Source: a bacterium
GTDB taxonomy: Bacteria > Bacteroidota > Bacteroidia > Cytophagales > Thermonemataceae
DNA: 6,191 nt
Assembly (NCBI GenBank): GCA_025362415.1
Contig: JANYGM010000153.1
Location: forward strand, 1 to 6,191
Direction: 5' to 3'
This document shows positions 1-5,559 of the stretch, in pieces. Each line of letters opens with the position of its first letter. The stretch's first letter is position 1. The position numbers and the translations under genes are program-made. Below the pieces are notes generated by a model. The model was not told the DNA's origin, did no database searches, and saw nothing but the letters and a program-made list of their open reading frames with translations.

Positions 1-552
1 AATATGGCAATAGCAGAAATGCAAAGAACATCAAAGGAATACAAAACGGATAGGGTTGTTTACACTATTGCGGTTTTCACAGGTAAATACGTGGCGAAAG
101 ACAGAAAAGGTAATTTGGTAGAAAGTGATATTTTGTTCCATTATAGCAACTTATTTGACCTTGAAGGTAAAGAATATGATGTTTTTGGACACAAACTTAT
201 CTACCTAAACCATAACCACATAAAAGACAGTACACCTGATGGATACAAAGATTGGCTTAATCTTGTCAAAGAATCCATTAAACACCCTGATAATCCTACC
301 ATAAATTTAGGCAATGAAGGCATCAAAAAAGTAGCAGAAATTATTGATTTTAAACAACTTAGTCCAGAAGAAATGCGTGAAATTAAAAACAGCAACGCAG
401 CAGAAAGCGCAAAGGAAATTTATGAACAAGAAGCAGAATTTCGTAAACAAATTGAAATAGCGAAAAAAGCAATTAAAAAAGGTTTTGATAATGCAACTAT
501 TGCAGAATTGACAGATTTAACCCTTGAACAAGTCAAAGAACTACGAAAATAA
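1..552 (+). CDS. PD-(D/E)XK nuclease family putative transposase (Rpn-like), 5'-truncated by the window edge
   Basis: This is the C-terminal two thirds of a protein closely related to the complete gene at 780-1595. The reading frame is already open at base 1 (Asn, then MAIAEMQ), and the complete paralogue has 87 further residues upstream of the matching point, so the ATG at base 4 is an internal Met and not the start. The catalytic segment (Asp...ExQ) would lie outside the window and cannot be checked. What remains is the alpha/beta core (VVYTIAVF, DILFHYSNLFDL, HKLIYLNHNHI, GYKDWLNLVKESIKHPDNP) and a charged helical tail ending with an LTDLTLEQVKEL helix-turn-helix-like segment typical of the family's C terminus. 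Rpn relatives are DNA endonucleases linked to recombination and phage defence; activity here is inferred from the family. The stop codon is TAA. A palindromic non-coding repeat follows within a few bases. Family assignment is fairly sure; whether the gene is intact is unknown. Confidence 0.8.
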   Translation, partial: NMAIAEMQRTSKEYKTDRVVYTIAVFTGKYVAKDRKGNLVESDILFHYSNLFDLEGKEYDVFGHKLIYLNHNHIKDSTPDGYKDWLNLVKESIKHPDNPTINLGNEGIKKVAEIIDFKQLSPEEMREIKNSNAAESAKEIYEQEAEFRKQIEIAKKAIKKGFDNATIAELTDLTLEQVKELRK

Positions 553-556
553 AAAC

Positions 557-693
557 TGTGCCTCACTTAGGCTTGGCGAAAGTGGGGCAAAAGTGCTTTA
601 TTGAACATTTGGAATTTATTTGGGGATTTGTAAGTATTTGGGCTTTTGTGCTAAGATTTCCCCACCTGCCACAAGCCCCAGCGTTGGTGGCAA
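557..693 (+). repeat. Long imperfect palindromic intergenic repeat, copy A
   Basis: This GC-richer stretch begins 5 nt after the first nuclease gene's stop and folds on itself. From the outside inwards, TGCC (559-562) pairs with GGCA (689-692), GGCTTG (570-575) with CAAGCC (672-677), GTGGGG (582-587) with CCCCAC (660-665), and CAAAAG (588-593) with CTTTTG (643-648). The arms are interrupted by small unpaired segments, and about 49 nt of AT-rich DNA sits between them. No ORF occupies it. The segment 640-670 matches 1655-1685 after the second nuclease gene at 24 of 31 positions, so it belongs to a repeat family. The nested, mismatched stem recalls integron attC sites, but the canonical RYYYAAC/GTTRRRY boxes are not clearly present. 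It could instead be a mobile palindromic element or a terminator. Confidence 0.65.
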
Positions 694-709
694 TTTTAGG
701 AACTTAAAC

Positions 710-746
710 AAAAAGAAGTATAATCTAAATGGTTATGCTTCTTTTT
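710..746 (+). terminator. Stem-loop with T-tract between the two nuclease genes (putative intrinsic terminator)
   Basis: AAAAAGAAG (710-718) is the exact reverse complement of CTTCTTTTT (738-746). The pairing continues inwards through a T-G wobble and four A-T pairs (719-723 with 733-737), giving a 14-bp stem around a 9-nt loop. The 3' arm ends in a run of six Ts (742-747). It lies 157 nt after the first nuclease gene and just before a promoter-like box for the second, a sensible place to insulate the two. The stem is AT-rich, so its strength is uncertain. Confidence 0.45.
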
Positions 747-749
747 TGT

Positions 750-757
750 TATATTTG
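750..757 (+). promoter_or_regulatory. Bacteroidota-type -7 promoter box for the second nuclease gene
   Basis: TATATTTG matches the Bacteroidota -7 consensus TAnnTTTG. Transcription would begin roughly 20 nt before the ATG at 780, giving a short leader. No clear -33 TTG/TTTG element is seen at the usual 19-21 nt upstream, where the stem-loop at 710-746 lies. The call therefore rests on the -7 box and its position. Confidence 0.4.
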
Positions 758-779
758 CGGAAACCTAAAATAAAAAATT

Positions 780-1595
780 ATGCTTGGTAACCTAAATAAT
801 CAAGTAATCTTTAAAAAAGCCTTTACGGACAAATTCGTACTTAAATGTCTTGTAAAAGACCTTTTTGGAGTAGATTTTGAGGCTGAAACGGTAGAAACAG
901 AAAAACGCTTTAAGCCTAAAATGTCCCATATTGATTTTAAATATGATATTTTTGCAGAAAGCAAAGACAAAAGAATAGTCGTAGAAATCCAAAAAGTGGA
1001 TTATGACTATAATTTTGATAGGTTTTTGCTCTATCACAATATGGCAATAGCAGAAATGCAACGCACCTCAAGAGAATATAAAACGGATAGAGTTGTTTAT
1101 ACCATTGCAGTTTTTACAAGCAAATATGTTGCAAAGGACAAAAAAGGAGATTTGGTGGAAACTGATATTTTGTTTCATTATAGCAACTTATTTGACCTTG
1201 AAGGCAAAGAATATGACGTTTTTGGACACAAACTTATCTACCTAAACCATAATCACATAAAAGACAGCACACCTGATGGATACAAAGATTGGCTTAATCT
1301 TGTCAAAGAATCCATTAAACATCCTGATAATCCTACCATAAATTTGGATAACGAAGGGATTAAAAAAGTATCCGAAATCATTGATTTTGAGAAACTTAGC
1401 CCTGAAGAAATGCGTGAGATGAAGAATACTAACGCTGCAGAAAGCGCAAAGGAAATTTATGAACAAGATGCTAAACAACAACGGAATATTGAAATTGCTA
1501 TGAATGCAATTAAAAAGAATTTTGACAATGAAACTATTTCAGACTTAACAGGATTAGCCACTGAACAAATAGAAATATTGCGTAATCAAATGTAA
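780..1595 (+). CDS. PD-(D/E)XK nuclease family putative transposase (Rpn-like), complete
   Basis: This complete 271-residue protein starts with MLGNLNNQVIFKKAF, the family's usual 'FKKxF' opening. The nuclease core follows: Asp56 in YDIFAES, a short hairpin, then Glu69-Ile-Gln71 in VVEIQK. This corresponds to the D-x(n)-E-x-Q form of the PD-(D/E)XK active site found in PDDEXK_2/Rpn proteins. A conserved helix (FDRFLLYHNMAIAEMQ, about 79-94) and the core strands VVYTIAVF and DILFHYSNLFDL come next. The tail from about residue 205 is charged and helical and ends in ISDLTGLATEQIEIL, a helix-turn-helix-like segment. There is no Shine-Dalgarno sequence, only an A-rich leader typical of Bacteroidota. 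The gene is a tandem paralogue of 1-552, aligning without indels from residue 87 until two extra C-terminal residues. Family members cut DNA and promote recombination, and some act as phage-defence toxins; which role applies here is unknown. Confidence 0.85.
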   Translation: MLGNLNNQVIFKKAFTDKFVLKCLVKDLFGVDFEAETVETEKRFKPKMSHIDFKYDIFAESKDKRIVVEIQKVDYDYNFDRFLLYHNMAIAEMQRTSREYKTDRVVYTIAVFTSKYVAKDKKGDLVETDILFHYSNLFDLEGKEYDVFGHKLIYLNHNHIKDSTPDGYKDWLNLVKESIKHPDNPTINLDNEGIKKVSEIIDFEKLSPEEMREMKNTNAAESAKEIYEQDAKQQRNIEIAMNAIKKNFDNETISDLTGLATEQIEILRNQM

Positions 1596-1617
1596 GTGGC
1601 ATTTATACCACCACAAA

Positions 1618-1692
1618 CTGGGACAAAGCGCAAGTTCAACATTGGTAATTATTGGGGCTTTTGCGCTAGAATCTCCCTACCTTCGTAACTCA
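1618..1692 (+). repeat. Imperfect palindromic intergenic repeat, copy B (degenerate relative of copy A)
   Basis: This lies between the second nuclease gene and the methyltransferase start. AGCGCAA (1627-1633) pairs exactly with TTGCGCT (1661-1667), and GGGA (1620-1623) with TCCC (1674-1677). The outer stem is weak. It is related to copy A: 1655-1685 matches 640-670 at 24 of 31 positions, and ACATTGG plus the AT-rich segment before GGGG also have counterparts in copy A. It is shorter than copy A, having lost much of the outer GC-rich arm. An open frame from an ATG at 1642 runs through it into the methyltransferase, but that extension is repeat DNA rather than protein-coding sequence. Confidence 0.55.
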
Positions 1693-1704
1693 ACCACAAC
1701 AAAA

Positions 1705-2478
1705 ATGGCAAAGAAAGTAAAAGATAACTGGTACGAAGATTTTTTTCAGGGTATCAACTGCGAAGTTTGGGAAAAAGCAACCAATGAAACTTGGACAATG
1801 CAAGAAGTTGAGTTTTTGGAACAAGAACTCAATATGAAACAAGGGCAAAATTTGCTTGATGTTTTTTGTGGGTTTGGCAGGCACGCAATAGAATTTGCAA
1901 AACGAGGTTTTAATGTAACGGCTCTTGATATATCAAAAACATACATCAATGCACTTTCCGAAAAAATAAAGCTCAACAAATTACCTATCAATACAATTCA
2001 GGCTGATATTCTTACTGTAAATCTTAACCAAACTTTTTCAGGTGCTATTTGTATGGGTGATAGTTTTGGATATTTTGGTTTTGATAAAATGAAAGTTTTT
2101 ATAGAAAAAGTTTCAGCAAGTCTTGAAAAAGGTGCAAAATTTATCATCAATTACACAATGTTGGCAGAAAGTATATTGCCTTCTTTTAAAGAAGATGTTC
2201 ATCAGGCAATGTGTGATAGTTATTTGATTGGTGATATTACAAAAAATACCTATAATACTTATGATGTTGATGAAGGTTGTATCATCATAGATATTCTTTA
2301 TAGTAAGAATAATAAAAGAGAAGACCACATTTACAAACATTATATCTATACTTTGAGTGAAATCAAACGACTTTTAAAACAATGCGGACTAAATATTATT
2401 GCCACCTATAATGCTACCTCAAAAACATCATTTAAGTTTGGGGATATGGTAATTTATATAGTGGCAGAAAAAATGTAA
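1705..2478 (+). CDS. Class I SAM-dependent methyltransferase
   Basis: The 257-residue protein starts MAKKVKDNWYEDFFQG. It has a Rossmann-type SAM-binding fold: motif I LLDVFCGFGRH (about 50-60), the acidic end of strand beta2 in TALDIS (Asp75), and QADI (Asp101) as the adenine-side acidic residue. The GDSFGYF segment (118-124) follows, then the strand KFIINYT (145-151). The second half carries a family-specific beta region (IIIDILYS, HIYKHYIYTLSEIKRLLKQCGL) and ends in DMVIYIVAEKM. This pattern fits soluble methyltransferases common in Bacteroidota whose substrate (small molecule, protein or RNA) is not known; no nucleic-acid-specific NPPY-type motif is seen. I chose the ATG at 1705, preceded by an A-rich leader, over the in-frame ATG at 1642, because the 21 extra residues fall in palindromic repeat B. 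It is co-oriented with the nuclease genes and converges on the receptor gene. Confidence 0.85.
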   Translation: MAKKVKDNWYEDFFQGINCEVWEKATNETWTMQEVEFLEQELNMKQGQNLLDVFCGFGRHAIEFAKRGFNVTALDISKTYINALSEKIKLNKLPINTIQADILTVNLNQTFSGAICMGDSFGYFGFDKMKVFIEKVSASLEKGAKFIINYTMLAESILPSFKEDVHQAMCDSYLIGDITKNTYNTYDVDEGCIIIDILYSKNNKREDHIYKHYIYTLSEIKRLLKQCGLNIIATYNATSKTSFKFGDMVIYIVAEKM

Positions 2479-2566
2479 GATAGCATAGCGTATAAATTTT
2501 TGGTAATATTATGCTTCAATATCATTAGGATTTTCTTTAAACACAATTTTCTCAAATGTGCTATCT
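2478..2566 (+). repeat. Weak intergenic inverted repeat after the methyltransferase gene
   Basis: AGATAGCA (2478-2485, overlapping the last base of the stop codon) is the exact reverse complement of TGCTATCT (2559-2566). The roughly 73 nt between them is AT-rich with no further strong pairing and no ORF. It may be the remains of a small repeat or a chance match. The rest of the gap up to 2585 shows nothing recognisable. Confidence 0.2.
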
Positions 2567-2585
2567 AAAAAATGAATAACGCAAC

Positions 2586-2828
2586 TTAGATAACGAAATT
2601 GATAATTTGTGAATTTTTACGTAGGCGTTTGATTTATCAAAACGCTGTTTTGGGACAACACAAATGGTAGAGAACAAACCACGTTACAAAGTATTCTTTT
2701 TGATAAATAAATTCCACGCAATTTGTACTAAGTAATTACACTATCTCATTTGTTTTGTCCCAAAACATCACTTGATAAATCAAGTGGCTACGAAATTCAG
2801 AATACAATTTATCAATATTGTTATCTAA
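2586..2828. mobile_element. Non-coding 243-bp element with about 80-bp terminal inverted repeats (MITE-like)
   Basis: TTAGATAAC at 2586-2594 is matched exactly by GTTATCTAA at 2820-2828. The two arms (2586-2666 and 2747-2828) stay alignable in inverted orientation throughout, at roughly three quarters identity by eye. Perfectly shared blocks include ATTGATAA, TTGATTTATCAA, TGTTTTGGGACAA and ACAAATG. The centre, about 2667-2746, is AT-rich and has no ORF. Each arm contains its own small hairpin: left GCGTTTGAT (2625-2633) with ATCAAAACGC (2636-2645, one bulged base), right CACTTGAT (2769-2776) with ATCAAGTG (2779-2786). The two hairpins differ in stem sequence but both still pair. No convincing target-site duplication was found. 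It sits 13 nt beyond the receptor stop codon, between convergent genes, so it may also stop transcription from both sides. Confidence 0.65.
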
Positions 2829-2841
2829 TTCACAACTCACC

Positions 2842-5331
2842 TTAAAATTCTCCTCCACCTGCGTCAAAACCGCCTTCTTCACGTTTTTTGGTACGTTTTT
2901 TCTCATTTCCTCCAAAACGGTAGTTTGCGCCTATCTGTATGGTACGAGTGTTCCCTCTAAAACCAAAATCTTGTGTAAATTGTGTTGTATTCACAATACC
3001 GCCTCTGCGTTGTATTTGAGGAATATCCACCACACGCAAATTAAGCGTTAATTTATTGATTTGCTTACTAATACCAATGCTACTCATAAAAACATCTTTA
3101 CTTGTTCCTTGTGCAGTAGCCGTAGGACCATTATATGACACCATTGTTTGTATTTTCCAGTTTTGAGGTAGCGTAAAATTCATCATCAAACGAGTATTCC
3201 AACTATATGAATTATTACTTGTTTCTGGGCTAAAATTTGTTCCATCAACAATCAACCTAAAATAAGAAAAATTAGCATTCAAACTCAACCATTTCTTAAC
3301 TTTATGAGAACCAATGATTTCTATCCCAAAATTTTGAGAAGAATTAATATTGTTTGGTCTATAAATGCTGGCAGGCTGTCCGTTCAGTGTAGTGTTTTCC
3401 AAAATTTGCTGAATAACATTTGTGTTTTTCTTATAAAAAACAGAGGTCGTAATACTTGTTTCTTCCCAATCTCTAATGTAACCAAGTTCGTAAGAATCTG
3501 TAAATTCTGGTTTCAAAAATGGGTTTCCACCACGAAATACAAGCGGATTACTGATGTTAGCAAACGGATTTAATTGTCCAAAACCTGGTCTGTTGATACG
3601 TCTGCTGTAAGAAACTTGAAGTTTTTGGTTATCATTTATCTTGCGTGCCACAACTGCACTAGGAAAAATGTTAAAATAATTATTTGTAAAAGTTTCATTT
3701 GTATTGACAAGTTTTGAGGTTGTGTAAGCTTGTTCCAAACGCACTCCCAAATCAAATTCCCATTTTTTGTACTTTCCACCACCTTGTGAATATAATGCGT
3801 GAATTTGCTCCAAATAATCAAATTTATTAGAAAATTGTGTGTTATTTACCCAATTTTGAGTGTTTCTATCAAAATCTTCCAAAGAAAAATCAGAATTTAC
3901 CTGACGAATGATAGATTTTGCACCAAAATCTATTTTAAAATCTTTTTTGATAGGTTGCGAATAATCTAACTGAAAAATACTTGTCTGATTAAGTGTATTA
4001 TTGGCGTTTCTTTGCAAAAATGTAGGAATGAGGCTTTGCAAACCGTTTTTATCATAAGCCGTTTGGTCAAAATTATTACGTTCCATTTCGTCTGCTCGTG
4101 CGTGTGAGGCATAAAATTTGAGTTCTTGGCGAGGTTTAGCAAGTTTCCTTACATAATTGAATGCGTAATTAGAATTGAGTTCGTCCCCTCTTTCTAGCGT
4201 ATTTCTGATATAATAATCATTTAGATTTCTATTAATATCTTCATTGTTATTTCTAAGATTTTCATCTCTATCTTTGGCTGTGGTGCTGCTATTTGCCTCA
4301 AAAGAAATAGTATTTTTCTTGTTGATAGCATATTCAAGGCCCAAGTTTCCTGTAAAACTGTTATTGATACCTTCTGCTATACGTAATTGGTCTTGAAAAT
4401 TAGGTATTGTGAGTGTTGGAACATAATTATTTCTCAAAAATGAAATCCTATTGATACGCCCATTTTGATTAAAGTTAATATTACCAAAAACATTTATCTT
4501 ATTTTTCTTGTAAGAAAGTTCTAAATTAGCGTTGTGGCGGTTATTATTTCCAATATTTGCACCAACAGAGCCATTCATTCCATCTTCTTGATTTTGTTTT
4601 AGGATAATGTTTATAATTCCTGCGCCACCATCAGCATCATATTTGGCGGAAGGATTTGTAATAATTTCTATACGGTCAATAGAGCTAGCAGGGATTTTGT
4701 CCAAAACTGCTTGCCTGCTCGCACCCGTAATGCCCGACTGTTTGCCGTTAATAAGCACTGTAAGATTACCAGAACCACGCATTGTAACAGCGTTATTTTC
4801 ATCAACTTGCACAGAAGGAATATTTTGCAAAATATCAACTGCTGTACCACCTTTATTTACCAAATCTTGCCCTACGTTATACACACGAGAGCCAATTTCT
4901 GCACGTTGTACTTCTTTTTGTCCTGTAACTTCCACTACTTTCGTTTCTAGTGTGTCGCTTGTTTTGAGGAGAAGTTGCCCTAGCGTTTTTTGTTTAGTAT
5001 TTTCATCAATAATAATATTTTTGATGATATAATCTTCAAAACCAATAAATTGTATTTTGAGGTCATATTTGCCATTGGGTACGTTTGCAAGCAAAAAGTT
5101 ACCAATTTCGGTACTTACAGCAGATAAAATAATTTCATTTGTGCCACTTTTGACAAGGCTAATATTAGCATAAGGCACAGGCTCGCTATTTGTGGCTTCT
5201 TGCAAAGTACCAGAAATACTGCCTTGTTTGACATCTTGCGCAATAATTTTGTTATTTATTAGAAAAAAACTAATAAATAAATTCAATAAAACTACTGAAA
5301 TAAATGTATTGCTTAATGTATTCTTTTTCAT
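2842..5331 (-). CDS. TonB-dependent receptor-like outer membrane beta-barrel protein (OMP_b-brl_3 type)
   Basis: This complete 829-residue outer-membrane protein starts with a signal peptide (MKKN, hydrophobic core at about 10-25, likely cleavage near IIAQ at 29-32). A carboxypeptidase-regulatory-like beta-sandwich follows (about 38-122: GSISGTLQEA, PVPYANISLV, GNFLLANVPNGKYDLKIQFIGF). ETKVVEVTGQK (about 129-139) is in the TonB-box position. The plug domain spans about 145-245 (TAVDILQNIPSVQVDENNAVTMRG, LINGKQSG, IDRIEIITNPSAKYDADGGAGIINI). The rest is the barrel, with family hallmarks YSRRINRPGFGQLNPF and GNPFLKPEFTDSYELGY near residues 575-615. The last strand (TIQIGANYRFG) is followed by a basic then glycine-rich tail ending in GGGEF. 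Such proteins import or bind large substrates; the substrate here is unknown. No SusD-like partner adjoins it. The upstream neighbour is a serine protease gene on the same strand, 228 nt away. Confidence 0.9.
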   Translation of the reverse strand: MKKNTLSNTFISVVLLNLFISFFLINNKIIAQDVKQGSISGTLQEATNSEPVPYANISLVKSGTNEIILSAVSTEIGNFLLANVPNGKYDLKIQFIGFEDYIIKNIIIDENTKQKTLGQLLLKTSDTLETKVVEVTGQKEVQRAEIGSRVYNVGQDLVNKGGTAVDILQNIPSVQVDENNAVTMRGSGNLTVLINGKQSGITGASRQAVLDKIPASSIDRIEIITNPSAKYDADGGAGIINIILKQNQEDGMNGSVGANIGNNNRHNANLELSYKKNKINVFGNINFNQNGRINRISFLRNNYVPTLTIPNFQDQLRIAEGINNSFTGNLGLEYAINKKNTISFEANSSTTAKDRDENLRNNNEDINRNLNDYYIRNTLERGDELNSNYAFNYVRKLAKPRQELKFYASHARADEMERNNFDQTAYDKNGLQSLIPTFLQRNANNTLNQTSIFQLDYSQPIKKDFKIDFGAKSIIRQVNSDFSLEDFDRNTQNWVNNTQFSNKFDYLEQIHALYSQGGGKYKKWEFDLGVRLEQAYTTSKLVNTNETFTNNYFNIFPSAVVARKINDNQKLQVSYSRRINRPGFGQLNPFANISNPLVFRGGNPFLKPEFTDSYELGYIRDWEETSITTSVFYKKNTNVIQQILENTTLNGQPASIYRPNNINSSQNFGIEIIGSHKVKKWLSLNANFSYFRLIVDGTNFSPETSNNSYSWNTRLMMNFTLPQNWKIQTMVSYNGPTATAQGTSKDVFMSSIGISKQINKLTLNLRVVDIPQIQRRGGIVNTTQFTQDFGFRGNTRTIQIGANYRFGGNEKKRTKKREEGGFDAGGGEF

Positions 5332-5362
5332 TTTGACTATTTGTTTTTATATTTTTTGTACT

Positions 5363-5388
5363 AAATTTACTTTACTAAGAGTAAATTT
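5363..5388 (-). promoter_or_regulatory. Perfect 9-bp inverted repeat upstream of the receptor gene (operator or leader hairpin)
   Basis: AAATTTACT (5363-5371) is the exact reverse complement of AGTAAATTT (5380-5388), with an 8-nt spacer. It lies 32-57 nt upstream of the receptor start codon at 5331. On the minus strand, TAAATTTA (5369-5362) is one base off the TAnnTTTG -7 box, so the repeat may overlap the promoter. No good -33 element was found. It could be a repressor-binding site or an RNA hairpin; the DNA is very AT-rich, so chance is a real alternative. Confidence 0.35.
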
Positions 5389-5412
5389 TTACCTAAAAAG
5401 TTGCATAAATGC

Positions 5413-5439
5413 TTTTATTTAGAAATAATCTAAATAAAA
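5413..5439 (-). terminator. AT-rich 11-bp stem-loop, putative terminator of the protease gene
   Basis: TTTTATTTAGA (5413-5423) pairs perfectly with TCTAAATAAAA (5429-5439) around a 5-nt loop. Read on the minus strand it lies about 120 nt after the protease stop. A second small palindrome (GCATAAATGC, 5403-5412) and then a run of five Ts (5399-5395) follow. The lack of G-C pairs makes termination strength uncertain, but the position between the protease and the receptor suits a terminator. Confidence 0.4.
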
Positions 5440-5526
5440 TAAGAATTGCACAAATAATCTTACTTGTTTTACGTAATAAATACAGAAACGGAACGCTCAA
5501 TACACTTTTTGCAGTCGTAATTTGGT

Positions 5527-5554
5527 CGTACCTCGTACTTCATACCTCGTACCT
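5527..5554. repeat. Four-unit 7-bp tandem repeat (consensus CGTACCT)
   Basis: Four consecutive 7-bp units are seen: CGTACCT, CGTACTT, CATACCT and CGTACCT. The array is intergenic and begins five bases beyond the protease stop codon on the minus strand. Heptamer arrays of this kind are familiar to me from intergenic DNA of Cytophagales and related Bacteroidota, though I cannot check that here. Seven is not a multiple of three, so the array is not a coding repeat. It may be a slippage microsatellite. Confidence 0.6.
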
Positions 5555-5559
5555 CTTTC

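Noticed and set aside
4..6. ATG as the start of the first nuclease gene
   Set aside because: The frame is open to base 1 and the complete paralogue continues for 87 residues upstream, so this Met is internal.
557..693. Classical integron attC site
   Set aside because: The palindromic design is similar, but the inverse core and core boxes do not fit RYYYAAC and GTTRRRY, and no integrase gene is present; kept only as a hypothesis.
1642..1704. N-terminal extension of the methyltransferase from an upstream ATG
   Set aside because: The extra 21 codons fall in palindromic repeat B, which is homologous to a non-coding copy elsewhere in the window; the ATG at 1705 gives a family-like N terminus.
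2582..2837. CAACT on both sides of the 243-bp element as a target-site duplication
   Set aside because: The right-hand copy begins five bases beyond the arm end and the left copy overlaps the arm, so the two do not sit symmetrically; a 5-bp match is easily chance.
2818..3051. 77-codon plus-strand open frame opposite the receptor C terminus
   Set aside because: Antisense shadow of the receptor gene that also runs into the MITE-like arm; no supporting features.
4607..5032. 141-codon open frame on the plus strand
   Set aside because: It lies wholly opposite the plug domain of the receptor gene, has no recognisable features and is a frame shadow.
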